Shown: positions 34,255-45,460 of the stretch, one piece after another
Position numbering within the stretch: position 1 is the first letter of the stretch
How the letters are laid out: each line of letters opens with the position of its first letter
Origin: Adiantum capillus-veneris
Taxonomy: Eukaryota > Streptophyta > Polypodiopsida > Polypodiales > Pteridaceae
Direction: 5' to 3'
Assembly: GCA_014529385.2 (NCBI GenBank)
Contig: CM043967.1
Span: 82,344,278 to 82,408,277, forward strand
DNA length: 64,000 nt
The notes under the pieces: model-generated
Database searches by the model: none
The model's input: only the letters and a program-made list of their open reading frames with translations
Told to the model about the DNA's origin: nothing
Translations under genes and position numbers: made by a program

Positions 34255-35686
34255 TGTGTCACAAAAGTGATGACGTGGCATATTTCCCAGCCTAGAGTTG
34301 AAGAGAAGAGATTGCTGTTAGAGAAAATATTAAAAATTAGATGCTAACGAGGCAAAAAGGGATTAAAAATCAGATGTTGATGTGGGACAATTGTACGGAC
34401 CTACGTTTTGCGACGGAAATCATGGGTGCCCAAGTGGCTGCCGTATAGGTTGCTAACGTGGTTGATTTAATCTACATTGCTAGCTTTTTAAAGGCTTAAT
34501 AGCAGATGCTTTTTAGAGGCCAAAACCTCGCTTCGTGTAAGATCCTCAATTTTTGGGTCTCTTTTGCCAAATTTTGACTTGAGATGCTTGGTTGACAATA
34601 TTGCAAGGTTGGTCGGATACTATTCAATTGGCAAATTTTATTGTAAAAAATGGATGGTAAGTGGAAAAGTTGACCACCAAAAGCAAAGAAGTGTTTTTAA
34701 CAAAGTTCCCAAAAGCAAGAAACTATTCCTAGCTCAAAATCTAGCGCTACCTTCAGCTTGGGGCACACTTCGGGCAATTGGGAAACCTATAAATTGGCAT
34801 AGACACCTGAGTTTTGAGGCCGTCTGTTGCGTCTACTACCCCAAGGCTATAGGTATCTATTATACAGAGTGGTGCAAGCTTTTCATCAACATCTCCATAA
34901 GCTCTTCTCTCTCGTATACGGGAAGAAGAAGAAGAACAAGAAGAAGGATATTCTCTCTCTACTTGCTTACTATCTCCTCTCTCGTTTCACGGTGTACGTG
35001 CTCTGCGGAAACTCTTGTGGTGGATACCTTTATGTAGCTCTCATCCCCGCTCTCTCGCGGAAAAGCAAGAAGACATTTGAAAGCCCCTAATCGATTCTAA
35101 AGCATGGTGAGAAGCTCTAAAATCCATAGCCATCATCATCATCTATGTCTATGTCGTTTTTCTGAGTATTCACCCTCTCGGTACTTGTTTTTTCGTATAC
35201 GAGTGCATGTATGGATTAACCGAGTAGTATAAAGTTGCCTCATGATTATTTCATCATGTTAAACATGCTGAATTATGCACATGATGCGTTTATGATCACA
35301 TGCATACATAAATATCTCTTTTCGTTTCACGTCATAGTGACGGTAGGAACATTGTTTTGATCATAACTTACAAACCGTTATGAATGAGCCCGCCCTTTAC
35401 ACAAAGATAAAACACATCATTTAGAACATTTTCTCTCTTTGGTGTCATGTGAAAATCATGCACGAGCTAAGAGATATGGTAAACAAATAGCTTGCTGCCC
35501 AGTGCACAACCAAATTTTTTGACTCTAGGCTCCTTTGAGAACCACTATATAGATTTTCCTGATGGGCAAACCCACTTAACCAATTGAAAATCTTGATGAA
35601 ACTTGATGAGAAATGTATTTAGGTCTCCGTTATCACCTCAAGAATTCAAGTTATTAATCGTTCCATAACCGATTTTACCTACGCGT
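34255..35686 (+). repeat. Element F probable 3' LTR and flank
   Basis: It starts TGTGTCACAAAAGTG after the purine tract. A TATA-like CCTATAAATTGG lies near 34786, followed by a CT/GAA-rich leader. The LTR end could not be fixed because there is no second copy. Element G has inserted at 35686, so the sequence continues at 44450. The ORFs at 34564-35037 and 34827-35090 are probably LTR noise. Confidence 0.45.
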
Positions 35687-35861
35687 TGTGAGCGGGATGA
35701 AAACACACAGAGCGCCTCTATAACGACCCGACACACACTCTTGGGAAGATACACATACACACTATGGGGCACCACTCGGCTTACAAAACACACCTGGCCG
35801 AGACAGGGAACACACCTCTGGAGTGAGAGGAGAGAGACTATCCACTTGCCCACTCCACACA

Positions 35862-35896
<35 letters not shown>

Positions 35897-36838
35897 AAAA
35901 AACTCAGCTCAAAAGAGGAGAACTTCTGATAATTAGGTACAAATGAGCTTGGGCCAACACCAATGGGGCAAATAGCTCACACAAAATGGGTAAAATATAC
36001 TAGATACAATCACAAATTGGAGCAGAAACTTCGCTCATAGGAGAAACTTACATAGCCAAAACATCAGAAAAAGAGGGAGGAATTTGTCAAAATGGAAAAC
36101 TCCATCGCATCCGGAACGGCCCAAAACCCCAGTCTACAATGTCAAAGTGCTCAAATCCGACCTCGGATGAGCAGTTTACGGCCAAAACAGGCTCCAAAAT
36201 GAGCAAAAACACACCTGCGGCTGTTCCTCCTCTCTTCTCCACGTTTTTTTTGCTCTTTTCTCAGTTTTTTCAGTTCCCACACTTAGATTTTTCAGTTGGG
36301 CACCCTTGGCCTTTTAAATGACCTCAAACGGACCCCGAACATGCCAAAACTGACCTTGCAGTGCATAGTTGTCACCTTTTTGCATCATCCGCACACCTGG
36401 CACTCATTTCTTTTCAATAATGCGTCTCGCAACCACGTGAAGTGGCCCCAAAAAGTGGTCCTAATGATGACCTTTTTGCATAACTCTCACAAGAAAACAC
36501 CCACGTTGTGTCCGTCCTCATCCCCATGCAAATATTGACCTCGTTCGCCCTCCTGACGCCACTAGATGCCATCTGACGCACCTGCTTACCTCATGTCGTC
36601 GGCCCGCGGATAGCTTCCTCGAGAAGTTTTATGCACTACCAACTCCTCCTTATTGTAGAAAAAACACAGTGATACTGGTAATAGTGAAAATCGATGCACT
36701 ATGTACATCCTGTCCTACCTGTACACATGTGGGCCCCACGTAACCACCTGGCTCTAAAAAATGGGCAATTATTTATTTGATGCACCATGCATGTATATGT
36801 ACATATGTGCAATCCCTTGCTCCCAAAAACTCTTGACA
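35687..36838 (-). repeat. Element G 3' LTR
   Basis: On the minus strand it starts TGTCAAGAGTTTTTGG and ends ATCCCGCTCACA. It matches 43304-44445 with few differences. A CA microsatellite lies at 35864-35894. A purine-rich tract (AGGGGATGGGAAAATTA on the minus strand, 36839-36855) abuts it. Confidence 0.93.
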
Positions 36839-36866
36839 TAATTTTCCCATCCCCTAGCCTGCTAGA

Positions 36867-37232
36867 TCATTCATGATCAGCAGCAGCAAAGAGAGATATG
36901 AGACTCGCCGCATCACAGGTCTCCTCATCCCTCACCAACACTACTTGATCCACAGACAGCTCGTCTTGCTCAACCATCATCAATCTAGCATGATACAATT
37001 TAAGACGCAATCCATTTACCCTTGACTTATGTAGAGCACCATCCAGGTTAGCCAGCTGATATGTGCCATTTGGAAAACACTCCACTACCTTGAAAGGGCC
37101 TTCCCACTTAATTTGAAAGTTCTTTTGGAAGGTGTTTTCCAGCTTATTGTTGTAGTGCAAAACCAAGTCATGTTTCTTGATACCCTTACTTTTGACCTGT
37201 TCATTTATCTTTGCCAAAGCCTTATCCTGCAT
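36867..37232 (-). pseudogene. Element G integrase C-terminal module
   Basis: The minus frame reads LVLHYNNKLENTFQKNFQIK, then WEGPFKVVECFPNGTYQLAN and VNGLRLKLYHA. This is the GPF/Y module closing Tat and Athila integrases. An acidic tail follows to a stop at 36867. It lies in a different frame from the integrase core, so a frameshift near 37240 separates them. No chromodomain is present, in line with the Tat group. Confidence 0.85.
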
Positions 37233-37260
37233 CTGCCCATAATGCTCTTATGCGCTCATC

Positions 37261-37863
37261 CTATCCAACTGAACCTCTTGTAACTGCAAGAGCTGGCCTC
37301 TCTTTGAATGCATCACTAGGCGGCCCAAGCAACTTCTCTAACATTTTGACCGCAGGCAACTCTACCTCCACAGGCAATAGTTCTTCCTTTCCATACACCA
37401 AATGAAATGGAGTAAACCCAGTACCTGTCTTCACCGAAGTACGGTAAGCCCATAATGCACTAAGAAATTCCAAATCCCAATTCTTTCCTTGGTTCTCTGT
37501 CACTTTAAAAAGAATTTGTACCAACTCACCATTGAATCTTTCATTTAAGCCATTACACTGCGGGTAATAAGGAGTGGTATGCTGGTGCCTAATCTTCATC
37601 TTTGTGCATAAGAAGTCTAGCAGTTTAGCTCTAAATCCTAGCCCCTTATCTGAAAGTAGCTCTAATGGCACCCCAAACTCGCAACATATTTCATCATACA
37701 CAAATTTGGCTACATCCTTTGCAGTGATCTGTTTTACTGCTATAGCCTCTGCCCATCTAGAGAGATAGTCCACTGCCGTCAAGATATAGCTTTTGCCCCT
37801 GCTTGTGATAGGTAACGGGCCTATTGCATCAATCCCCCACTTTTCAAACACATCAAACGCCAT
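37261..37863 (-). pseudogene. Element G integrase catalytic core
   Basis: The minus frame carries WGIDAIGPLPITSRGKSYI (first Asp), ELLSDKGLGFRAKLLDFL (second Asp) and YPQCNGLNERFNGELVQIL (Glu), so the catalytic triad is complete. The block is the continuation of the long pol frame after a TGA at 37873-37875. It ends in a premature stop at 37261. Confidence 0.9.
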
Positions 37864-37872
37864 AATGGTTTT

Positions 37873-39399
37873 TCATAGCTTTGGCTTCAACACTCTCTTC
37901 CCAAATGCTTGACACCTATTGCAAGACCTACACCAATGGTGAACATCTTTGTGCAAACTACGCCATACATACCCCTCTTGCAATATCTTATGCAAGGTGA
38001 TCTTTAGAGCAAAATGGCCACCACATGCGCCTTCATGATTCTCTTCCAACACTCTATAAAGCTCCTCCCGCCAAGGTACACGTCTCAACACGATATCAGC
38101 CCCTTTCATGTATAAGACATCACCAATCAATTTGTACCTGTATGCTCTACGCACAAAGCCATACTTCTTAGACTTCTGAATCTCCTTTGGAATGATTCCT
38201 GTTAGCAAAAACTCCTCTTCTTGATCCAAACTTTCCCGGCCATGATAAAGAGGTAAAGTGGTCCTCAACACAAATAGCTCCCCAATCATGCCTTGAGCTG
38301 CTTCATGTGCCTCTCCATTTAGAGCACGTTCAATGTGTCTGATGATCAATGCTTCCAACTTTTTTAACAGGCCTTTAATTCTGAAGCACATTTCCTTCAA
38401 TGAGGTGTTCTTGCTCTTCCACACACCCAGCACTTGCTTCACCACTAACAAGGCATCACCTTTTATGCTCAACCTTCGAACCCCATGCTTCAAACAAATG
38501 TGTAATCCGGCTTCCAGAGTAGCATATTCAGCCTCATTGTTACTATGAGCATCCAATTTGAACCCTCTCTTGCATACTAGCTTCCCCTCTGGATCATAAA
38601 GTGCTATACCCCCTGAAGCTGTATCATGGATCTTTCTGTATGAACCATCAAAGAACAACACATGTGCATTGCTGATCTGTGGCACTTCTTCAACTACCTT
38701 TCTCACCACCTCTTCCTTAACAATAAGGGGATTCTTCTTGTAGGTCAACAAATCAGCTAGGGTAGCCCTTGTACTATCTTCCACTAGAAAAGAGAACTCA
38801 AACTCTTGCAACTCAATAACCCATTTCTTCACCACATTTGACATGTTAGTACCATTAATTAATTGTGGCAAAAAGGCATAACTCGTCAAGAAAACAAAAG
38901 GCCGTGGTAGCAAGTAATGACGAAATCGTCGACAAGCAAATATTACACTGGCCATCACTAGCTCTACTTCCGAGAACTTTCTCTCCGCTACCAACTTCAC
39001 TCGGCTTGCACAATACACTGGCCTCATATAATGGCTGCCCTTCCCCTTTTTCAATAGCATGGCTCCAATGGCATCATCCCCTACTGAGGGATTTACATAA
39101 AAAACTTTCTCCCAATCAGGAGCCTGCATGGCTGACAAACCCCGTAACACCTCTTTCACCTCTTGAAACACTTCTTCACACTTGTCATCCCATTGCAATG
39201 GATCATGCTTTGCCACTTGTTGTAATGGATAAAGAATCTGAGAAGACAATGGAATAAACCTTGCCATGTACTTCTCTTTGTGTATAAAGGTTGCCAATTG
39301 CTTCGTACTCGTAGGTGATGGAATAAGAATAATAGACTTAACCTTATCTGGATCAGCCTCAATGCCATTTTTTGACACCATATGGCCCAATAACTTCAC
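37873..39399 (-). pseudogene. Element G pol: RT end, RNase H, second RNase H, integrase zinc domain
   Basis: A 508-codon open block. Residues 1-90 are RT connection, about 95-180 the RT-linked RNase H (YVNPSVGDDAIGAMLL, RRFRHYLLPRPFVFLTSY). About 246-368 form an archaeal/plant-type RNase H (VLFFDGSY, HSNNEAEYATLEAG, SIKGDALLVVKQVLG). Residues about 470-508 hold the HHCC integrase zinc domain (HFALKITL...CRSCNRCQAFG). In the second RNase H the catalytic D, E and D are present at about 251, 291 and 315. The last acidic position, normally N-x-x-A-D, reads NGEAHEAA, so it is His. This double RNase H defines the Tat lineage. Confidence 0.92.
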
Positions 39400-39456
39400 C
39401 CTTGGCTGTGCTAGATGACATTTCTTTGGATTTAGTTGTCCTCCACATTTATCATA

Positions 39457-40197
39457 TCAAGCCAATACCATCTGCAGCTTCTCATGGTGTTCAGCCCTAC
39501 TGCTATAAACACAGAAGTCATCCATAAAAGCTTTAACACAACTACCAATGAATGGTTCCAACACCCAATTTGCTCTCTCTTGATACAAGGAAGGTCCATT
39601 TGACAACCCAAATGGCAATACTGTGTAGCAATAGTAGCCCCATGGCGTAATAAAAGTTGTCTTTGTGCGGTCTTTAAGAGCAATCTTCAATTGAAAATAG
39701 CCTGAAAAACCATCACACACACTGTACCTCTCATAACCTGCCACTCAATCCAAGATCTGATCGATGAATGGAAGAGGATATGGGTTCTTCTTAGTGGCTA
39801 CGTTTAAGGGTTTAAAATCCACACAAATTCTCCACTTCCCATCCTTCTTTGGACTGACTACAACTGGACTCACCCATTCTGTGGTCTCCACTGGAACTAT
39901 GAACCCTGCCTTCAATAACTTGTCCACCTCTACCCGCAAGGCTTCCATTTTCTCTTGACCCATCCTTCTTAGCCTTTGCCGCACTGGCTTAGCACCTTCT
40001 TTCAGCTCTATATGCATCTCTTTGCCCTTGAACCCTCTGATCTCTTCATATGAAGTAATGAACAAATCAAGAAAACTAGCCAGCATGTGCAAATATATAT
40101 CCTTCTCCATAGCTGAGAGGTCTCCACTGATCATTTGTGTCATCAATTCCTGCTTCTTTGACAACTCAACCTTGGTTTGCATCAGCCCTTCAATCAC
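39457..40197 (-). pseudogene. Element G reverse transcriptase
   Basis: The minus frame reads LLKAGFIVPVETTEWVSPVV, KKDGKWRICVDFKPLN, YPLPFIDQILD, a TGA at 39745-39747, then YSVCDGFSGYFQLKI, LPFGLSNGPSLYQ and the catalytic box AFMDDFCVYS with both Asp residues present. A further stop near 39457 precedes the thumb. The polymerase active site is thus intact in text but cut by stops. Confidence 0.9.
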
Positions 40198-40257
40198 TTC
40201 ATAAGGCCCTTCACTTTCATCTTCAACCTCATTCGCAAATGCAACTAAACCAATCTC

Positions 40258-41367
40258 CTAGATTTCTTTGTCCATCAAAAGAAATGCAGCATCAACATCC
40301 TCATCACTGCTGGTAGTGCTATCACTGTCCTCGTCTATCACCGTGGAAGAGTCTTCATCACTAGACTCATCCTCATCTTCATAAAGCTCCTCTAATCGTT
40401 TCCTTGTGTCCATATTATAAAGCTTCTTGGTACCTGTCTTTCCATAGAGGCTAATCGTACCATGTCGCCAATCTTGAACAGCTCCCACTGCACGTAACCA
40501 TGGTCTGCCCAGTATAATAGGATATGCTCCCAACCCTGCTGGCATCACATGAAAATCAACCACTGCCTTTGCATCATATGCCTCCACTTCTAAGCTCTTT
40601 ACAACACCCAAGCATTTTACTTTTTGATGGTTTGCCAATCTGATCCGAAAACCTGACACCCCAGCCACTGTGAGACCCATCTGCTCAACGCATGAGTGTG
40701 TTATGACACATATTTGGGCTCCGCCATCCACATAACCTTGTCCCAAAGTTTTCCTTTTATGCCACACATCTACTATTGGACAAATGTCTGGTAGCTCATC
40801 CATTGGCAACACCTTTACTGAACCTCTCTCTAACTCTTTCTCCATTGGGTTAACCATCCTCTTCCACTGTCGCTTTAGCTTAGGCACCATCTCTATAAGC
40901 TGCCCAAAAGTAACATCTGCCTTCCTGCTCGTCAGATCCTCCTTCAAGTCATAGGTTAATTGCCCATCCCCTAGTGGAAAATCTGAAACATGAAACTTTC
41001 GACGAGCTCTCCTTTTCCTCTTGGCCTTGACATCCTCGCGTTCATGGCTCTTTCCTTTCTTCTTACTAGCACTTGGGGCACTTCTTCCTTCCTTATCCTC
41101 TGTGGTCCTCTTCCCAATAGGCATCACTAATGTATCCTCTAGCTTTGATGCCTTCTCCAAGGTGACTACACTTAGCACTTTTGTCTTTCCCTTTTCCTCC
41201 TCGATCAATCCACTGGTTCCTTCGTCTCCCTTAATTTCGATGCCATAATCATTTGACCTAGTTAGCACCTGTCTTGGCAATGGATACATGTCTCCCCCCA
41301 TCCTTGGTGTCTTATCACATTGCGAGCTGATGTGACCCAACTCTCCACAATTATAACATGTGGGCAT
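40258..41367 (-). pseudogene. Element G CCHC knuckle and protease
   Basis: A 369-codon block opening at a CCHC knuckle (CYNCGELGHISSQC). A Lys/Arg-rich linker (KAKRKRRARRKF) and an aspartic protease follow (GYVDGGAQICVITHSCVEQM with DGGA at the active site, and IILGRPWLRAVGAV). The end is acidic (DEDESSDEDSSTVIDEDSD). It is in frame with the RT block; a TAG at 40258-40260 lies between. Confidence 0.85.
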
Positions 41368-41448
41368 CCTCCTCCAGTACCTACCATTGCTTTGTCCAAC
41401 ACCATTCCTAGGCCTTTCTTCACCTCTTGGCTGATTTTCAAACCTCCC

Positions 41449-42278
41449 TCAACCTCGATTATTTACCACTTGACCTAGCATGTTTAGGCTGAGATTCTTC
41501 ATCAAATCTACCACTTGCCTCATGTCTTGCCTTAGCCCATCATCTTGCACCGATGTAGTGACCACTGCTGGCATAACCTGAGTAGTAAGAGGAACCACTG
41601 GTTCATGATGAACCCCTGACATGCGACCTTGTAAAGACTCTATAGGCTGAAATTCAGACCTCATTGGCAAAGACTCCACCCCTAACTGGCTCATTTTCCT
41701 CAACTTCCACTCTTTGTTCCTTTCTACCTCTAGTGCATCTTCATATGTCCTAGGCTTCTTTAGCTCCACTCCCAACGTATATTCTCCCAAAGACCAGCCA
41801 AGAACCTGTCCTTCTTCATCATGTCAAGCGGGGGTACTTGTGGTGCTAAGGCCTTGCACAATCGCTCCCATGCCAATGAAAACTTACGTATGTACACATC
41901 TACTGGCTCACCTTCCTTTTGCACCAAAGCCTGTACTTCTTGCCACACTTTGTCACGATCTTCTATCTTCACAAACTCCACTTCCAACCCATGTCGTAGA
42001 TTGTCCCAACTCAACCATACAGGTGGATCCGCTGCACGCAACTCCTCTTCAAATGTTTTGGACCAAACTCGTGCATCACTCTTCAAACAAATTTGGAGAA
42101 CACGTAACATCTGCGCAGGGTCATGAATCTGGTTGCTAATGCAGGCAACCTCCATCTTTTCCAGAAAGTATTCCACATCTTCATCAGTTCTTCCATGAAA
42201 CTCCGGATAAGAAAAAACCATGGCTACCCAAGTTTCAATGCTTTGAGAACCCCTTTGAACACACGTGCAAGAACCCAA
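41449..42278 (-). pseudogene. Element G gag
   Basis: Two overlapping minus pieces. Piece 41760-42278 reads FSYPEFHGRTDEDVEYFLEK, ARVWSKTFEEEL and YIRKFSLAWERLCKAL, typical of plant Ty3 capsid. Piece 41449-41790 continues with a region rich in charged residues. A frameshift near 41780 separates them. A TGA at 41449-41451, a probable CGA change, separates the second piece from the CCHC block. The chosen ATG at 42278 is the first in the leader side and is not certain. Confidence 0.8.
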
Positions 42279-43303
42279 AACGTTTGACTACCCAATCCCC
42301 AGAAACTTCAATGGAGCTCAACTTTAGATAAGGACAAACACATGCACATCAAATGAGTTTTCATAGTTGATCATCGGAATTACAACAGGCAAAGGACATT
42401 CCAAGATCTCTCGTAATCTTCTTCACCCGAACATAAAGACTATGCGCTGCTGGAAAAAAATCTTCCTAGACACATGAACATTTATCTGGATTCTTTGAGT
42501 TAAATGAAATGGAGTGAATTGAGGGCCATTTTGATCATCCATTAAAGCCAACCATGAAGCTCCCAAGAAGACACACCTGACTTAACCTCTGATTTTGCCA
42601 AAATTTCAGCAGCATAACAGCATAACTGGCTCAAAAGACCAAAAAACCAACCATCATAACTTGGGAAAATTTTGACAGAGTTTCCCCAGAAATAGAGCAG
42701 TAAGAACCCAAAATATAGACTGTATATGTATGCATAAACTGCCAACAATAGAACCCGAGCATCAAGTAGGAATCACTAGTACATAGCCTATGGCGATGTC
42801 ACAAAAAGGGTGCTCAAGCTACCTGTATCACTGAAAGGATCTCCACATTTGAGAATCCCCCAGCTCAATAAAAACCTCACGCTATCGACCCTCACACGCA
42901 GGCTAATGCAAATCGCATATACTCAAGTCTCAGAAATGACTATCTTCCAGACCAAGTCTCAGAAATGACTGGGACTGCCAAATACAACCAAGTATGGCTC
43001 CACAAATGCGTACAATGGCAGTTTCCACAAGTAACGTACAATCCAGCAGACAATGCGCTCAAATAGGCGCCAAGTGATGCATACCCTCAACAACTGTAAG
43101 TGACACCAATGCTACTATATCATTGTCCTCCAGCTACCTGTACCTGTGTGAATCACCTGTACCTGTCCCTGTAACCTGTAACCTGTAACCTGTAACCTAC
43201 AACCTACAACCTGCAACCTGTAATCCCGAATCTCGAAGCTCGAAGCTCGAAGCTCGAAGCAGAAGATACTCGAAGAAGATCCTCCGTGGGAGAGCCAAAA
43301 GAA
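42279..43303 (-). other. Element G leader with heptamer arrays
   Basis: Untranslated leader between the 5' LTR and gag. It holds two neighbouring heptamer arrays (43155-43225 of CCTGTAA type, 43231-43262 of CTCGAAG type). A primer-site-like TGGCTCTCCCACGGAGGATC lies on the minus strand next to the LTR (about 43278-43297). Confidence 0.75.
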
Positions 43304-44445
43304 TGTGAGCGGGATAAAAACACACACAGCGCCTCTATAACGACCCGACACACACTCTTGGGAAGATACACACACACACACTATCGGGCACCACTCGGCT
43401 TACAAAACACACCTGGCCGAGACAGGGAGCACACCTCTGGAGTGAGAGGAGAGAGACTATCCACTTGCCCACTCCACACAGACACACACACACACACCCC
43501 CAAAAAACTCAGCTCAAAAGAGGAGAACTTCTGATAATTAGGTACAAATGAGCTTGGGCCAACACCAATGGGGCAAATAGCTCACACAAAATGGGTAAAA
43601 TATACCAGATACAATCACAAATTGGAGCAGAAACTTCGCTCATAGGAGAAACTTACACAACACAACCAGCAGAAAAAGAGGGAGGAATTTGGTAAAATGG
43701 ACAGCGCCATCGCGTCCGGAACGGCCCAAAACCCCAGTCTACAATGTCAAAGTGCTCAAATCCGACCTCGGATGAGCAGTTTACGACCAAAACAGGCTCC
43801 AAAATGAGCAAAAACACACCTGCGGCTGTTCCTCCTCTCTTCTCCACGTTTTTTTTTGGTCTTTTCTCAGTTTTTTCAGTTCCCACACTTAGATTTTTTA
43901 GTTGGGAACCCTTGGCCTTTTAGATGACCTTAAACGGACCCCGAACAGGCCAAAAACTGACCTCGCAGTGCATAGTTGTCACCTTTTTGCATCATCCACA
44001 CACCTGGCACTCATTTCTTTTCAATAATGCGTCTTGCAACCACGTGAAGTGGCCCCAAAAAGTGGTCCTAATGATGAACTTTTTGCATAACTCTCACAAA
44101 AAAACACCCACGTTGTGTCCGTCCTCATCCGCGTGCAAATATTGACCTTGTTCGCCCTCCTGACGCCACTAGATGCCATCTGACGCACCTTCTTACCTCA
44201 TGTCGTCGGCCCACGGATAGCTTCCTCGAGAAGTTTTACGCGCTACCAACTCCTCCTTATTGTAGAAAAAACACACTGGTACTGGTAATAGTGAAAATCG
44301 ATGCACTATGTACATCCTGTCCTACCTGTACACATGTGGGCCCCACGTAACCACCTGGCTCTAAAAAATGGGCAATTATTTATTTGATGCACCATGCATG
44401 TATATGTACATATGCGCAATCCCTTGCTCCTAAAAACTCCTGACA
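43304..44445 (-). repeat. Element G 5' LTR
   Basis: On the minus strand it starts TGTCAGGAGTTTTTAGG at 44445 and ends ATCCCGCTCACA at 43304. It is the partner of 35687-36838, 10 bp shorter, mainly through a shorter CA tract. Confidence 0.93.
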
Positions 44446-45460
44446 GCGTGTAGGGTCGCTACCCAAGGGGAGTACCATACGACATCATGAGTTAACCAAG
44501 TTGTTTATGTATGACCTCTGGTTTGTTTTGGTGAGTTGATTTCAGTTATTAGATGCCCATAAACTTGTGTAACTGGTTAGACAACTTGAACCGCATAGGC
44601 AAATATGATTAAAGTGGCTTTATTTTTGGGTTACCGTTTGTTGTGTAAGTACCATATGGGTAAAGTGATGTGATAGAGTGCTAGTCTATATTATGAATCT
44701 GAGCTTGATGCATTGGTTTGAGATCAAATACTTACATTTACATGTTATGCATGCTAGTTATTTTTGCATATATGAGAAGTTATGTTTTATGCTTGACCTA
44801 AAGCTTGGAGCTGTTTTGCATCATTTTTTTGGTGATGGAATGTTATCATATGATGTATGGAAACTTATGAATTGATGCAGATGCCTCATATGAATGGTTA
44901 TGATTGCTTTCCACCTTTCTAGGTCAAAAAATAGCTCTATGTGTTAGAGAGGTGAAGTGCAGATATAATGCATCAACTTTGCATGGTTGGATGTTGTCAA
45001 AATTGGAATTTTATATCATGATTAGTTGCTGGTCAAACTCTTTTTATGCATAAAAGAATCATGTCCTAAGAGTCATATGTGTATGGACTCCGTTTGAGTG
45101 TAGGGGATATATCAAACTCCAAGTGTGGGAGTTGGTTCAATGTGATTATGATTTGTGGTTAAGGATTGAGATTCCCTCATGGAATATGGTTGTGATTTTA
45201 TGGTGGAAGCGGGTGTGGATCATGGTTTTTTTTCCTAGATATAGTTATGCTATTGAAATTTTTGCAGCCATGTTATGTTCTGAAGTAGTTATGCAGGATT
45301 GGTTGTGCCTCACCCCCAAGTTGGGTGGGCTCACCCGTGTGATGTGATTGGAATATGGTTTATGGTTTTGGGATTGGATCATGAAGTGATCTAAATGATT
45401 TATTGTAGACGCCTAAGGGTAGAGACCCTGCACATTATTGCGGCGTCGCTACAAGACTAG
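44446..45460. other. Spacer between elements G and B
   Basis: No gene seen. It continues the element F flank interrupted by element G. The short ORFs (44678-44875, 45123-45347) lack motifs. The last four bases, CTAG, are the element B target repeat. Confidence 0.55.

Larger units (their letters stand above)
35687..44445 (-). mobile_element. Element G: complete Tat-lineage Ty3 retrotransposon
   Basis: This 8.76-kb element on the minus strand has LTRs at 43304-44445 (5') and 35687-36838 (3'). A GCGT direct repeat flanks it at 35683-35686 and 44446-44449. The order is gag, CCHC, protease, RT, RNase H, a second archaeal-type RNase H, and integrase with GPF/Y. The double RNase H is the mark of the plant Tat group (Ogre/Retand relatives). 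Most blocks share one frame with interspersed stops, and a frame change occurs near each end. Confidence 0.93.

Noticed and set aside
35741-35929. Plus ORF 35741-35929 and its twin at 43286-43534
   Set aside because: They are sequence of the element G LTRs, with Thr/His repeats from the CA tract.
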